Below, in pieces: positions 1-8,896 of a stretch of 64,000 nucleotides of DNA. Positions within the stretch are counted from its first letter, which is position 1; the number at the start of each line of letters is the position of its first letter. The stretch comes from JAUIJL01 sp965366625 (lineage in GTDB: Bacteria; Acidobacteriota; Thermoanaerobaculia; Multivoradales; J023). Location of the stretch: positions 1-64,000 of the forward strand of contig CBDUGP010000025.1 of NCBI GenBank assembly GCA_965366625.1, in the 5' to 3' direction. Below the pieces are notes generated by a model. It was not told the origin of the DNA, ran no database searches, and was given only the letters and a program-made list of their open reading frames with translations. Made by a program: the position numbers and the translations under genes.

Positions 1-34
1 AAAGACGCCAGATTGCACAGTAGTTATAGCTGTC

Positions 35-71
35 TACATCCGGAGGTTTGCGGGCGTAGCCAGCTAAGTTC
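35..71 (-). repeat. Dispersed intergenic repeat, copy A
   Basis: Read on the minus strand this matches the repeat at 21730-21780 and 30298-30357: core GGCTACGCCC, then AAACCTCCGGATGTAG. This copy is shortest: its first hairpin is imperfect (GCTGGC for GCGGGC) and the second hairpin is absent. The rest of 1-260 has no gene I can support. Confidence 0.75.
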
Positions 72-139
72 ACCTGCCGCTGATTGAACCTGGGGCGATT
101 TTGCGCCTTATCTAGTGAAATACCTTTCCTGTTCTTGCC

Positions 140-155
140 ATGCATAGGTATGCAT
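140..155. promoter_or_regulatory. Palindrome upstream of zinc-ribbon gene, possible operator
   Basis: ATGCATA-GG-TATGCAT is a perfect 7-bp inverted repeat in AT-rich DNA about 105 bp upstream of the start at 261. The position fits an operator or promoter-proximal site. No binding protein can be named. Confidence 0.35.
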
Positions 156-260
156 TGAAAAAAGGAAGGTAATTACTTACAATAACTCAACCGGGCTACG
201 ACTTGGCTTCATCTGGAGCTTTCATCTTTGACCCGCCCGGCCGAGCCCCAGGAGATTCTC

Positions 261-815
261 ATGAGCATGCAGCTGACTTCGACCTTTTTCGACGAGCCTA
301 CGCCGCTGCTGACACCGATGAAACCGCGCAAGGTTTCCCGCGCCAAAGGCAGCATGACTTGCCCGGAATGTGATCTTCAACAGTCGGTTTCCTTGGATTG
401 CGCGGGCTGTGGGCGGATCATGAAACCGTCCGTTGACTTCCGGCTTGCGGATCCGCTGTTGGCGCCGGCGTCTTCGGATCTCGAATCCTTGGAACCGGTG
501 GAGGCCATCGGGCATTTCCCGGGCTCCCGGTCCGAGTTGCCCGAGAAGGCAGATTTCAAGGTTTACGTTGAGCAGGAGCGAGGAGAGAGCGCCCCTTGGA
601 TCAAGATGGCGCTCAGTCTTTTGCTCTGTTGGCAGGCTTGGGATTTGAACGAAAAACTGTTGCTTTTGGACACCACGGGTCGAGCCGTTGCGGATCTACC
701 GCTGTGGCTCGAGCTGACCTATAGCTTGGGCGGGGAGGGAACAGTTATGGGAATCGTTTTCGTCGCCGCGGTTTTGATGGTCGTGTCGGCCAGACAGGTG
801 TTGAGCGGCAGATGA
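261..815 (+). CDS. Zinc-ribbon membrane protein, unknown function
   Basis: Protein of 184 residues. A CPEC...CAGC pair (Cys about 34, 37, 47 and 50) forms a probable zinc ribbon near the N-terminus. An acidic linker follows, then two hydrophobic segments (about 112-128 and 160-178), the second at the extreme C-terminus. ATG 261 is preferred over an upstream in-frame start at 228 because AGGAG lies 6 nt before it. The last 120 bp overlap the 3' end of the convergent EamA gene. The layout resembles small membrane proteins with a cytoplasmic zinc ribbon. I do not recognise the family and propose no function. Confidence 0.75.
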   Translation: MSMQLTSTFFDEPTPLLTPMKPRKVSRAKGSMTCPECDLQQSVSLDCAGCGRIMKPSVDFRLADPLLAPASSDLESLEPVEAIGHFPGSRSELPEKADFKVYVEQERGESAPWIKMALSLLLCWQAWDLNEKLLLLDTTGRAVADLPLWLELTYSLGGEGTVMGIVFVAAVLMVVSARQVLSGR

Positions 816-1784
816 GTCGCTCAGCCTTGATCGTTCGGCCTCTACGCGTCGCCTTTTTCGGTTTTGACGGGCTTCTATGGACGTCATGATCACAACCGAA
901 GTCAGAATGAGCGCCGCCGCCGCAAGGGTTCTGGGGCCAACGGATTCGCCGGCGATCAGCCATCCCAAGTAGATCGCCACCACCGGGTTGACGTAAGTGT
1001 GGGTGGAAACCAAAGTGGGATTGACCTGCAAGATCAGCCAGGCGTAGGCGGAGAAGGCGATGATCGAGCCGAACACCACCAGGTAGAGAAACGCCAGGAT
1101 CGAGCGGTTCGAAACGCCGGCCGGGTCGATGGCCGACCATTCGCCGTAACCGAAACCCACCACGATCAAGGCGGCGCCACCCACCAGCATTTGGATCCCC
1201 GAACTCATGGACATCGATTTCGGCAATGAAACGCGACGACTGAGGAGAGATCCGGCGGCCCAGCTCAAGCAACCGACGGCCAGAACCAAAACCGAAGGTA
1301 GGTGGATCGCCTCACTGCCCAGCACGTCGGTGGGAGCCGCGAGCAGCACCGCGCCCCCAAAACCCAAGGCCAGGGCCGCCCACGTTCCGGCGGTGGGGCG
1401 CAAGCCCATGCCGGGCAAAACCATGATCAACATGGCGAGCCACAGGGGCTCCATGGCGACCAGCAGCGCTACCAAACCCGAATCTAGATATTGGGTCGCC
1501 CAAACCACGGCTCCGGTTCCGACGCACAACAACATGATGCCGATCCAGCCGGCGGTTACGATTTGCCGGCGAGAAGGACGTTGTGCGCCGCGGAAGACGG
1601 CCCAGGCGATCAAGAGGCCGCCGGCGACGAAGAATCGCAGTCCGACCATGGTGAATCCCGGCAGGGTCTCCATCAACAAGCGGATGGCCAAATAGGTCGA
1701 ACCCCAGATCAGGTAGACCGCGGCGAAGGCGGCCACCAATTGCAGGGTGCGGGAAGGGGTCGAAGGCGTCGGTTGATCAGTCAT
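696..1784 (-). CDS. EamA/DMT-family transporter (YedA-like)
   Basis: Drug/metabolite transporter superfamily, inner membrane exporter of small metabolites or amino acids; substrate unknown. About ten hydrophobic segments in two EamA repeats are visible, with the typical IWGSTYLAIR in helix 1 and TYVNPVVAIYLGW in the second repeat. Start 1784 is chosen over 1805 because AAGGGG sits just upstream. It overlaps the stop of the Lrp-type regulator (ATGACTGA), so translation is probably coupled. The protein runs about 50 polar residues past the last helix, longer than the usual 300 or so, and this tail is antisense to the neighbouring gene. The regulator next to it probably controls it (inference). 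Confidence 0.9.
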   Translation of the reverse strand: MTDQPTPSTPSRTLQLVAAFAAVYLIWGSTYLAIRLLMETLPGFTMVGLRFFVAGGLLIAWAVFRGAQRPSRRQIVTAGWIGIMLLCVGTGAVVWATQYLDSGLVALLVAMEPLWLAMLIMVLPGMGLRPTAGTWAALALGFGGAVLLAAPTDVLGSEAIHLPSVLVLAVGCLSWAAGSLLSRRVSLPKSMSMSSGIQMLVGGAALIVVGFGYGEWSAIDPAGVSNRSILAFLYLVVFGSIIAFSAYAWLILQVNPTLVSTHTYVNPVVAIYLGWLIAGESVGPRTLAAAALILTSVVIMTSIEARQNRKRRRVEAERSRLSDSSAAQHLSGRHDHQNRGDENDSHNCSLPAQAIGQLEPQR

Positions 1785-2271
1785 TGCAGTCCCCTTCTTC
1801 TTCACCGCCTCCTTTGATGGCGTCCAAAGGCAATCTTGGATCTTCCTTGACCGTCTCCAACACCACGGTACTGCGGGTGGAGATGACCTCTGGAATCTGA
1901 CCGAATTTTTCTCGGATTAGCCGTCCCAGAGCTTTGGGCCCGGAAACTCGTACCTTGGCGAGATAGCAATCTTCGCCGGCCACGTGGTGGACTTCTTGGA
2001 CCTCAGGCAAGGCTGCGAGGGCATGGCTGGCATTTTCTTGCCCCACCGTTTCGGTGGTTCTGACGAAAACGAACGCCAGCATGGAGCAGCCCACGTGACC
2101 GGGATCCAGGCGGGCATGGAATCCTTGAATCACGCCCCGTTTTTCTAATTTGCGCACGCGTTCCAGGGCTGCCGGGGGAGTCAAACCCACGGTCCGAGCG
2201 ATCTCGGCATTCTGGACCCGCGAATTGTCTTGTAGTAGCTGGAGAATCTGAAAATCGATATCGTCGATCAT
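1777..2271 (-). CDS. Lrp/AsnC-family transcriptional regulator
   Basis: Protein of 164 residues, normal for the family. The N-terminal helix-turn-helix (DDIDFQILQLLQDNSRVQNAEIA, then TPPAALERVRKLE) is followed by a RAM/AsnC ligand-binding domain with HHVAGEDCYLAKVRV. The family senses amino acids and often controls transporters. A GGAGG lies 8 nt before ATG 2271. The stop overlaps the start of the EamA exporter, so the pair forms an operon in which the exporter is the likely target. Ligand unknown. Confidence 0.93.
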   Translation of the reverse strand: MIDDIDFQILQLLQDNSRVQNAEIARTVGLTPPAALERVRKLEKRGVIQGFHARLDPGHVGCSMLAFVFVRTTETVGQENASHALAALPEVQEVHHVAGEDCYLAKVRVSGPKALGRLIREKFGQIPEVISTRSTVVLETVKEDPRLPLDAIKGGGEEEGDCND

Positions 2272-2704
2272 GGTCTCTACCTCCGTTATGCAGAATATAC
2301 GAAGGTGAATCGAAAAAGATATCGTTGTTTGTTAGATAATTGTCGTACAGAGCTTTTGTTTGTTCGGAGTGGTTTGGCCTTGGGCGGTGTGCCGGCCGGT
2401 TTGTGCCGGGAACTCATTCGCCGCCGGATTTAGATTTAGTTAGGGTCCATCCAGGGATGGAGTTTTCCGATGAAACTAGGGCCGGATGGACCGAGGACGG
2501 AAGCGAGCGTGTCTGAGCGAGATATCCGGAACATCGGCCTAAGCCCCTACTCTTCAGCAATTTATCGCGGCAGTGCAGCGGTGGCGCGAGTTCGGAGCGA
2601 CGCCCGCAGGCCATCCGGCCGACCCTACCGAGCCAAATCTGGACGGAACCTAGTAAAATCGCCTCGTGGGAATCTCAAAAAACCCAAAACTGGACAGGAT
2701 CTAG
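2272..2704. other. Intergenic region without a supportable gene
   Basis: This 433-bp stretch lies between the Lrp start and the 3' end of the CadC-like gene. It holds the lrp upstream region and a 9-bp inverted repeat, GGTCCATCC (2444-2452) and GGATGGACC (2484-2492). Short ORFs on both strands are low-complexity, lack ribosome binding sites and resemble no family, so I do not call them. Confidence 0.5.
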
Positions 2705-3736
2705 TTAAGGTCGACTTTCGAATCCCGAGGAGGCACAATCCGCGACGGGTTCGATTTGCTCCAGGATTTGACGGGTGATTTCCTTGGAGAGTTCGTGTTG
2801 GAGGTCAAGGCTATTTTCCAGCTCATGGGCATAGGTACCTCCCCAAAGGAGGCGTGCAGCCAAGGTGTCCACCATTTGCATGCGGATCCACAACCGGTCT
2901 CCCGAGGCTTGAACGGAGCCCTCGACCACCGCGTCGGTGTTGAGGTCGGAGGACAAACGCCCCGACATGACGCTGGAATAACCCGGCACCACAGCCAACG
3001 TGCCGCTTTGGGCCAGATCGTGGGCCAATTGCTCGGAAAGACCTTGGGCGAAGACCGTGCTCTTGGAGTCGGCGGTCAGGCTTTCGATCGGCACCACGAC
3101 CACTGAGCACACGGCCCGTGGTCCTGAGGCGTAGGGGTTGGCTTGCTGCTCGAGCAAGCTCGGCTTCGAGGCAGTCTCCGAGTCGGTAACGGTCGGCGGT
3201 CCTGGGAGGGCAGCGGAGTCGAGCCCGGTCCACGTTTCGAGCATATCTGCGGGCTGTTGGGCTTGACGGCGCAGCTGGAGGAAGGCCGATAGCGCAACCA
3301 CGGCGGTTATGGCCGCGAACCACAACAGCCGTGACGTCTGGGGCGGGCGAGCGTCGGCCTTGGGCTCAATGGGACTTGGGTTCCTCGTTTCGGAAGAGGG
3401 CTGGACGGGGGCCGATTTCGGCGAATCGTATTCGACCGAGCCGAGCAGCCGATATCCGCGACCGCGAACCGTGGCCACGTATTTGGGGCAGCGGGCGTCG
3501 TCGCCGAGGGCTTTGCGCAGCTCGTAGACGGCGGTGGTCAAGGATTCCTCGGTGGTGAACTCCCCTTGCCAAACCCGACCGATCAACTGTTCTTTGGTCA
3601 CCGGCTCATTCGGCTGCTCGGCGAGGCAAACCAGCAGGTCCATGACCTTGGAGCCGAGTTGGCGGATCTCGTCGTGGCGCTGGATTTGGTTCAGCCCGGG
3701 CCGAATATGCCAAGGATCGAGGAAAAAATCGGACAT
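2705..3736 (-). CDS. CadC-like winged-helix membrane regulator
   Basis: Residues 1-100 form an OmpR/PhoB-type DNA-binding winged helix (LGSKVMDLLVCLAEQP, VYELRKALGDD, VRGRGYRLLG). A proline-rich linker and one transmembrane helix (about 137-154) precede an extracytoplasmic domain (about 210-335) with the VVPIESL...AQGLSEQLAHDLAQSG pattern of TolB/FlgO-like sensor regions. This is the ToxR/CadC topology: a membrane-anchored transcription factor sensing outside the cytoplasm. No receiver domain is present. The divergent TPR gene, separated by a direct repeat at 3825-3854, is the obvious candidate target (inference). Confidence 0.88.
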   Translation of the reverse strand: MSDFFLDPWHIRPGLNQIQRHDEIRQLGSKVMDLLVCLAEQPNEPVTKEQLIGRVWQGEFTTEESLTTAVYELRKALGDDARCPKYVATVRGRGYRLLGSVEYDSPKSAPVQPSSETRNPSPIEPKADARPPQTSRLLWFAAITAVVALSAFLQLRRQAQQPADMLETWTGLDSAALPGPPTVTDSETASKPSLLEQQANPYASGPRAVCSVVVVPIESLTADSKSTVFAQGLSEQLAHDLAQSGTLAVVPGYSSVMSGRLSSDLNTDAVVEGSVQASGDRLWIRMQMVDTLAARLLWGGTYAHELENSLDLQHELSKEITRQILEQIEPVADCASSGFESRP

Positions 3737-3824
3737 GAGATCCGAATCATAAGAGGCGTGCCGGCTTTAAGGCTTCTCAATTCTGTAAATCTTCCTGCGT
3801 GTAAACCCTCTTGGGTCGCGTTGT

Positions 3825-3854
3825 GGATCGGATACCCGTTGCGGATCGGATACC
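3825..3854. promoter_or_regulatory. Direct repeats between CadC-like and TPR genes
   Basis: GGATCGGATACC occurs at 3825-3836 and again at 3843-3854, an 18-bp period. OmpR-type winged helices typically bind tandem direct repeats, so this divergent intergenic site is a plausible operator for the CadC-like regulator (inference). Confidence 0.45.
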
Positions 3855-3915
3855 ATAGGCGCCGTTCGGCGGCTCATCTCGGGGCCGTCTCGCTACCCGC
3901 ACATGGAGGTGTTCG

Positions 3916-5250
3916 ATGGGATTCTTGGGCAATTTATTCGGCAGCGATCCTCGAAAAGATTTGGATAAAGCGCGAGGGTTTCTCGAACGAGGCCGTCCTG
4001 ATCGGGCGATCGAGTTGGCGCGCAAGGCCGCTTCCTCGGATCAGTCGGAGGTCACCGAAGCCGCCGGACAGTTGATTCAAGAAGCCCGCGGCCTCCTGAT
4101 CGACAACGCGTTGGAGATGGCCACCGGCTCCGAGGAGTCGGAGTTCTGGGAAGATGCGGTGGAATGGCTCGATCGCGCCCTGGAGCAAATTGAGGATCCG
4201 GAGCGTTCGGCGCAGGTCAATGCTCGACGGGCCGCGTTGGTCGAACGCATCGAAGCCGCCGAAGAACAAGCTTGGCAGGCCCCGGAGCCTGAAGTCACCG
4301 AAGACGAGCCGCTCGAAGAGCTGGATACCGAGCATCGATTCGTCGCTTTGGTGGATATGTTGGACGACGAGGTAGGGCGTTTATATCTGGCCCAAGAAGC
4401 GGATTTCAGAAGCGCCTATTTAGAGCTTTATGACGGTCGTCCCGACGAGGCCTTGCCGGTTTTTGATCGTCTGGTAGCAGGCCGACCCAACGATCCGGTT
4501 TTGCGCTTCGAGCGCGGCCGAGGGCGCCTGTTCAACAACGATTTTGCGGCAGCTCGAGAGGACCTCGAAGTGGCTTGGCAGGAATGGGGAGATATTTTCC
4601 TCGATCGCGCCGGCACCCTGTCGGTGGCGTCGGTGTGGGCGGAAGCGCTGTTGGGCCTCGGTGAGCCCGAGCCGATTTTGGAACGTTTAGAGTCCATTGC
4701 CAAACCCGCGAATGGGCAACCGGAACTGTCTTTGCCCTATGCCCAAGCCCTGATCATGGCTCAAAGATTCGAGCAGGCCGAGTCGTTTCTGGCGGCGGCG
4801 GCCAGCCGTTTTCCGTCGACTCCGGATTTCGGTCTGCTCTTGGCGTCCGTGTTGGAGAGCCGAGGCCGACGCCAGGACGCGATTCACTGTTTGGAGATTT
4901 CGGTGGCGCCCAGCTGTGCGTCCGGTTCCTGTGGCCGACCACCGCGACACTTGCCTTCCTTGCGCGCCCTGGCGGCCTTTCTGCTGGCTTCCGAAGGCGA
5001 CGAAGGGGATAAGGCTCGCAAAGCGCGCCTGGATCGGGCCACGGAGGTCCTGGGTTTCGTGCGCGAGGCTTTAGGGGGAGGGGTTGCCAAACCCGATGCG
5101 CTCCTTTGGGCCGAGCTGAGCCGACAGCAGGGAGACGAGGAATCCGTCGCCGAGTGGACCACCATGGCCGAGCAAATGGGCGACGTTCAAGCGGAGCAGG
5201 AGCGAGTAGCCATGCAGACTCCAAAGATGTCGGCAGAAACTCCAATTTGA
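3916..5250 (+). CDS. TPR-repeat protein, cytoplasmic
   Basis: Protein of 444 residues, mostly helical. Degenerate tetratricopeptide units recur, for example FLERGRPDRAIELARKA, LYDGRPDEALPVFDRLV and AQRFEQAESFLAAAASRFP. No signal peptide is visible. A CASGSCGRPPRHLPS segment near residue 335 puts two cysteines and a histidine in a loop and may bind metal. GGAGG lies 6 nt before ATG 3916. TPR proteins are interaction scaffolds; partner unknown. It is divergent from the CadC-like regulator. Confidence 0.85.
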   Translation: MGFLGNLFGSDPRKDLDKARGFLERGRPDRAIELARKAASSDQSEVTEAAGQLIQEARGLLIDNALEMATGSEESEFWEDAVEWLDRALEQIEDPERSAQVNARRAALVERIEAAEEQAWQAPEPEVTEDEPLEELDTEHRFVALVDMLDDEVGRLYLAQEADFRSAYLELYDGRPDEALPVFDRLVAGRPNDPVLRFERGRGRLFNNDFAAAREDLEVAWQEWGDIFLDRAGTLSVASVWAEALLGLGEPEPILERLESIAKPANGQPELSLPYAQALIMAQRFEQAESFLAAAASRFPSTPDFGLLLASVLESRGRRQDAIHCLEISVAPSCASGSCGRPPRHLPSLRALAAFLLASEGDEGDKARKARLDRATEVLGFVREALGGGVAKPDALLWAELSRQQGDEESVAEWTTMAEQMGDVQAEQERVAMQTPKMSAETPI

Positions 5251-5576
5251 GCTGAGCGTCGGGCAAAAAAAAATGCCAACCTCCGCTCGACGGAATCAGA
5301 TTCCGGAACAGGGTCGGCTAAATTTCCACTCCTCTCTACACGAGAATTTTTAGCAAATTTCGTGCCATGCGGTCAATGTATTTGGGGCGGGAAAAGCGGA
5401 TTCCGTGAGTTTTGTATAAAAAACTAGCCGAAAATGGGCTGGAGCCCCTTGAGTCAACCTATTCGGCAGTGGGTTTTCGAATTTAGGCGGGCTCAGGCGA
5501 CCGAGATCCGGGATTGTGTGTAGGGGACAGGTGATGAATCGCCGGGCGGAATTCTCAGAAGTGAGATTGTCCTTTC
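5251..5576. other. Intergenic region, nothing recognised
   Basis: This gap lies between the convergent TPR and hydrolase genes. It contains an A9 run (about 5265-5273) and no clear stem-loop terminator. A 344-residue minus-strand frame entering from 6384 is an out-of-frame shadow of the hydrolase gene. Confidence 0.5.
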
Positions 5577-6629
5577 TCAGTTCTGACTCTGCGGTTCGAA
5601 TCTCTGGGGTAAAGATGCCGTCAGGGACAACAGAAAAGTCTCGGCGTCTGCGGCCGTTCGCTCTGGAGCTTCCTCCATGGGCACATGTCCGAGATCCGGA
5701 TAGACGATCAAGCGGCTGTTGGGCATCGTCTGATGGAATCGAGAGCCGTGCTCCACCGGAATCCAGCGATCCTTGGAGCCCCAAAGAATCAAAGTAGGTT
5801 GGGTGACGTCGGCGGCAGAAGGTGCCGGCTCCTTCGAACGAGCCGAGGCGGATCCTGGCTGTTTTTTCTGCGCCAAGGTGTCGACCAAGGCTTGTCGATT
5901 GCCTCGGCGTCGAAGCATCAGGTAGTAGCGCTCCACCTGCGAATCTTCGAGGCGAGTGGCATCCCCGTAGACCTGCTCCAGGGATCGGCGAATGAGGAAT
6001 CGGGGCGTCAGGCGAGTCAAAAGCAAGCGTAGGCCGGGAATCTTTGCCAAGTCCAACATTCGGAATCCGCTGCCCTTTTTCGAGTTTCCACCAGAGTCGT
6101 CGGCTGGGGGAGAGTTGGGGGCGGGTGGTGCTCCGGCGGGGCTCAGCAAGACCAAGCTGCGAGCCCGATCCGGATGGGCCAGAGCGAACCTCCAGGCGAT
6201 CAAACCGCCCAAAGAATTTCCGGCCACCGCAGCGGAACGAATGCCCTGCTGGTCCATCAATGACGTGATGACCCGAATCTGGCGATCGACGGAATAGTCT
6301 TTGTCGAGGTTCGGGCCGGTCAATCCGTAGCCCTGCAGGTCCAATCGTAGGATCCGGAAGTTGTTTTCGAGCCGATCCACCCATCCGTCCCAGGTGTGCA
6401 AAGACGCCGCAGTGCCGTGCAGCAGCAGCAGGGCCGGCGCGTCGGGCGGTCCTTGGTCACGAAAATGGACTCTCGACCCTTCGATTTCAGCGAATCGGGA
6501 GCCGTCGGAGTCTGAGGCGTAAAGGGATTCGAGATCGGACGGAGAGATTTCGCCGCGATAAAGCGTCGAGATCAGCAGCGCGACGAGCAGGAGAGAGAGC
6601 GCCGGTAGTTTGAGCAGTCGTTTCTTCAC
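5577..6629 (-). CDS. Alpha/beta hydrolase, membrane-anchored or exported
   Basis: Protein of 350 residues with an N-terminal hydrophobic segment (about 8-22) after KKR, a signal anchor or signal peptide. The fold shows HG at 71-72 (oxyanion hole), nucleophile elbow GNSLGG with Ser139, an acid in WGSKDRWIP, and the catalytic His in LGHVPMEEAPE. The family includes esterases, lipases and C-C hydrolases; the substrate cannot be read from sequence. A lid-like insertion with APPAPNSPPADDSGG lies between the elbow and the acid. The start is GTG with a weak ribosome binding site, so the N-terminus is less certain. Confidence 0.9.
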   Translation of the reverse strand: MKKRLLKLPALSLLLVALLISTLYRGEISPSDLESLYASDSDGSRFAEIEGSRVHFRDQGPPDAPALLLLHGTAASLHTWDGWVDRLENNFRILRLDLQGYGLTGPNLDKDYSVDRQIRVITSLMDQQGIRSAAVAGNSLGGLIAWRFALAHPDRARSLVLLSPAGAPPAPNSPPADDSGGNSKKGSGFRMLDLAKIPGLRLLLTRLTPRFLIRRSLEQVYGDATRLEDSQVERYYLMLRRRGNRQALVDTLAQKKQPGSASARSKEPAPSAADVTQPTLILWGSKDRWIPVEHGSRFHQTMPNSRLIVYPDLGHVPMEEAPERTAADAETFLLSLTASLPQRFEPQSQN

Positions 6630-6974
6630 GACCGTACTATCCCAAGAGACGGCTCAAATCCAAAGGGGTTCCTTCGAGTCTTTCTCTCGCCTCGGTAGGG
6701 CGGGAGAGGGAGGGAAGCGGTGCCGGTGGTGAATCGGCACCGTCTCTCCTTCTATTTCATCCGGTATGGGGATTCAAAGCACTTTCCGTGCCGGCGCGCA
6801 TCCGATTCGGGTACAACCTTGAAGAAGCGGGTGGAAACTTTTGAAACTAAGGCAGTTGAGGCATTATTTGTCGGACGGAACGGGTACTTTCGCACAAGGA
6901 TACCGGTCGCGGCGGTGACCTGAGTCTCAGAGTTGAGAACCTTGGGTTTTCAACTCTGAGAATGCCTCTCTGAA
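6630..6974. other. Intergenic region with stem-loops only
   Basis: No convincing gene. It contains an inverted repeat CGGTGCCG (6718-6725) / CGGCACCG (6735-6742) and the strong hairpin at 6926-6960 listed separately. A 67-residue plus-strand frame at 6720 lacks any family signature. Confidence 0.5.
6926..6960 (-). terminator. Hairpin downstream of fabH
   Basis: The arms CTCAGAGTTGA (6926-6936) and TCAACTCTGAG (6950-6960) pair perfectly, and the stem continues inward through a G-U and four more pairs to a TTG loop. It lies just past the fabH stop. No T-run follows on the minus strand, so it may stabilise the 3' end rather than terminate. Confidence 0.6.
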
Positions 6975-8045
6975 TCAGATCCGTACCAGCACCGAGCCGT
7001 AGTGCAGTCCGGCTCCCAGGGCGGTGAAGGCGACCAGAGCACCCTCTGGGGCCTTGCCTTCGAGCTTGGCCTCGTGAAAAGCCAGGGGCAAGGTGGCCGA
7101 GGTGGTGTTGCCGTATTTCTGAATGTTGTTGTGGACTTTGGCGTCTTCCAGGCCGAGCTGCTTTTGGGCGGCGTCGTTGATGCGCAAATTAGCCTGGTGC
7201 ATGATCAGCAGATCCAGGTCGTCGAGGCCGTAGTTCTGGGTCTCCAACACTTCCTTGGTGACTTTGGGCATGTTGGTCACCGCCAGCTTGAAGACTGTGC
7301 GGCCGTCCATGAACGGCACCGTATCCCCTCGCTCGATCATTTCGGCATCGACCCACGGCCGGTACTTCGAGCCGCCACCGGGCACGTAAAGGATGCCCTT
7401 ATTGCCGCCGTCACCGTAGAGCCGCGAAGCCAAGATCCCGCGGCCGTCGTCGGCGTCGTGGGCCTGAAAAACCATGGCGCCGGCGGCGTCGCCGAATAAA
7501 ACATAGAGATGGCGGTGTTGGTTGTAGCGGGCGATTTCCTGCTCGTCCAAGGGGCCCGGCTTTTTTCCGTAGAGCACGTCCCATGCGTGGTCCGAGTAGG
7601 GCATTAAGCAAGAGTGTACGTCGCAGCCCACCAACAAGACCGTGCGCGCGGTGCCGCTTCGAATGACCATGTCAACGACCTGTAGGCCATAGGCAAAGCC
7701 TGCGCACTGCTGGCGCAGATCGAGTGCCGGCAATGGTGCGATGCCCAGTTGATCTTGGATCAAAGTGCCACTGCCCGGAAAGTAGTGGTCGGGGGTCATG
7801 GTGGCGCAGACCACATAGTCCAAATCGTGGGCGCCAATTCCGGCGTCGTCCAAGGCTTGCTTCGCCGCCTGCGCACCGAGCTCCGAGGCACCCGTGCCCG
7901 GATCCACGTAATAGCGGGTTTCGATGCCGCTTCGTTCGCGGATCCATTGATCGTCCGTTTCCATGATCCGGGCCAACATATCGTTGGTGACTCGATGTTT
8001 AGCCACGGCGATGCCGGAACCCTTCAAGAGAGCGCGGGTCTGCAT
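6975..8045 (-). CDS. fabH: 3-oxoacyl-ACP synthase III (FabH-like)
   Basis: Condenses an acyl-CoA with malonyl-ACP to start fatty acid or related chains. The KAS III triad is complete: Cys114 in RQQCAGFAYG, His in MHQANLRI and Asn in YGNTTSATLPLA. The length of 356 residues is somewhat above the usual 320 because of an insertion around SDHAWDVLYGKKPGPLDEQE. ATG 8045 is preferred over the in-frame start at 8060 because its AAGGA precedes 8045. No other fab gene is adjacent, so it may serve branched-chain priming, a specialised lipid or an alkene/beta-ketone pathway. FabH paralogues are hard to separate by motif alone. Confidence 0.92.
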   Translation of the reverse strand: MQTRALLKGSGIAVAKHRVTNDMLARIMETDDQWIRERSGIETRYYVDPGTGASELGAQAAKQALDDAGIGAHDLDYVVCATMTPDHYFPGSGTLIQDQLGIAPLPALDLRQQCAGFAYGLQVVDMVIRSGTARTVLLVGCDVHSCLMPYSDHAWDVLYGKKPGPLDEQEIARYNQHRHLYVLFGDAAGAMVFQAHDADDGRGILASRLYGDGGNKGILYVPGGGSKYRPWVDAEMIERGDTVPFMDGRTVFKLAVTNMPKVTKEVLETQNYGLDDLDLLIMHQANLRINDAAQKQLGLEDAKVHNNIQKYGNTTSATLPLAFHEAKLEGKAPEGALVAFTALGAGLHYGSVLVRI

Positions 8046-8062
8046 AAGCTTCCTTTCCAAAT

Positions 8063-8098
8063 CAAACGGTCCGACAAACGGTCCGACAAACGGTCCGA
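8063..8098. repeat. Three perfect 12-bp tandem repeats
   Basis: CAAACGGTCCGA is repeated three times without mismatch in the 76-bp gap between the GWxTD gene and fabH. It may be a replication-slippage product; a regulatory role is possible but unsupported. Confidence 0.85.
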
Positions 8099-8121
8099 AT
8101 CGAGAGCGGGGGGACGTTGGG

Positions 8122-8748
8122 TCAATGGCGGACTTTCAGCCGTGCCCGCGGGTCGGCCCGCAGTGGCTGGCCAGTGTAGAGCACGGTGGAGCCCTTGATT
8201 TCCACGAATCGAATTCGACGCTTCGGTTTGTTGCCGTCGAGGCCTTTTTCAGCGGCTTTTGAATACTCCCAGACCTCGAGCGGCGGATAGCCGAGCTTCT
8301 TGGGCGATTCGAAAGTGATTTCATCCGGCTCACCGTAGAGGATCAGCGTCGTGCCCCGATCGGTTCGGCTGCCGGGAAAAGTGCCTTCGGAGAACCTCTT
8401 GTCGGCTTCCTCGGAACGTTGCTTAAAAAGATCCTCAGGGGTCTTCTTGAAAACCGCTGTGCCCTCGTTGCGCTTGTCCCAGAAGCTTCTGGCGAAGGCT
8501 GCCGCCTCTTCGTCGGTGGTCAAGCGCAAGAAAGCGTCGATTTCTTGCTCGTCGGCTATTTCGACGATCGGTCCAACCAGCCAGTGGGACCATTGCACTC
8601 CGAGCAAGGGGTTGAAGAGTTCTTCAGGGTCCTTGGGTTTCTTCGCCTCGGCGGAGGTTGCGAGCCCTAGGGCCAGAGCGGTGGCTGCGATCCAGGCGGG
8701 GGTGTGTCGCAGGAAACGGGCGATGCGATGGGATAATTTGGGTGTCAT
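8122..8748 (-). CDS. GWxTD-domain protein, exported
   Basis: Protein of 208 residues with a signal peptide (basic start, then AWIAATALALGLATSAEA, cleavage near residue 35). The mature part matches the GWxTD family as I know it: RLTTDEEAAAFARSFWDKRN, then GSRTDRGTTLILYGEPDEI and PPLEVWEYS. These are periplasmic proteins common in Acidobacteriota and Bacteroidetes with no settled function. It lies upstream of fabH on the same strand with a 76-bp gap holding tandem repeats, so co-transcription is possible. Confidence 0.85.
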   Translation of the reverse strand: MTPKLSHRIARFLRHTPAWIAATALALGLATSAEAKKPKDPEELFNPLLGVQWSHWLVGPIVEIADEQEIDAFLRLTTDEEAAAFARSFWDKRNEGTAVFKKTPEDLFKQRSEEADKRFSEGTFPGSRTDRGTTLILYGEPDEITFESPKKLGYPPLEVWEYSKAAEKGLDGNKPKRRIRFVEIKGSTVLYTGQPLRADPRARLKVRH

Positions 8749-8896
8749 AAGCTCGCTGACTTTGGCCGATCGTGTTATTCCGCTCCAGAGGTGAATCCCG
8801 GATAGCCGGACCGACGAATCTTATCTAGAATGAAAATGCCTGTCCAAAACGACAGGTGCATCTCGTGACTTATTTGTCCACTTAAAGGAGCCTTAG

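Noticed and set aside
2470..2778. 102-residue plus-strand ORF in the Lrp/CadC gap
   Set aside because: Basic low-complexity product, runs into the antisense of the CadC-like gene, no ribosome binding site.
5350..6384. 344-residue minus-strand frame over the hydrolase gene
   Set aside because: Out of phase with the hydrolase, whose full catalytic motif set and signal anchor lie in the other frame; composition is Arg/Pro/Ser-rich without any family signature.
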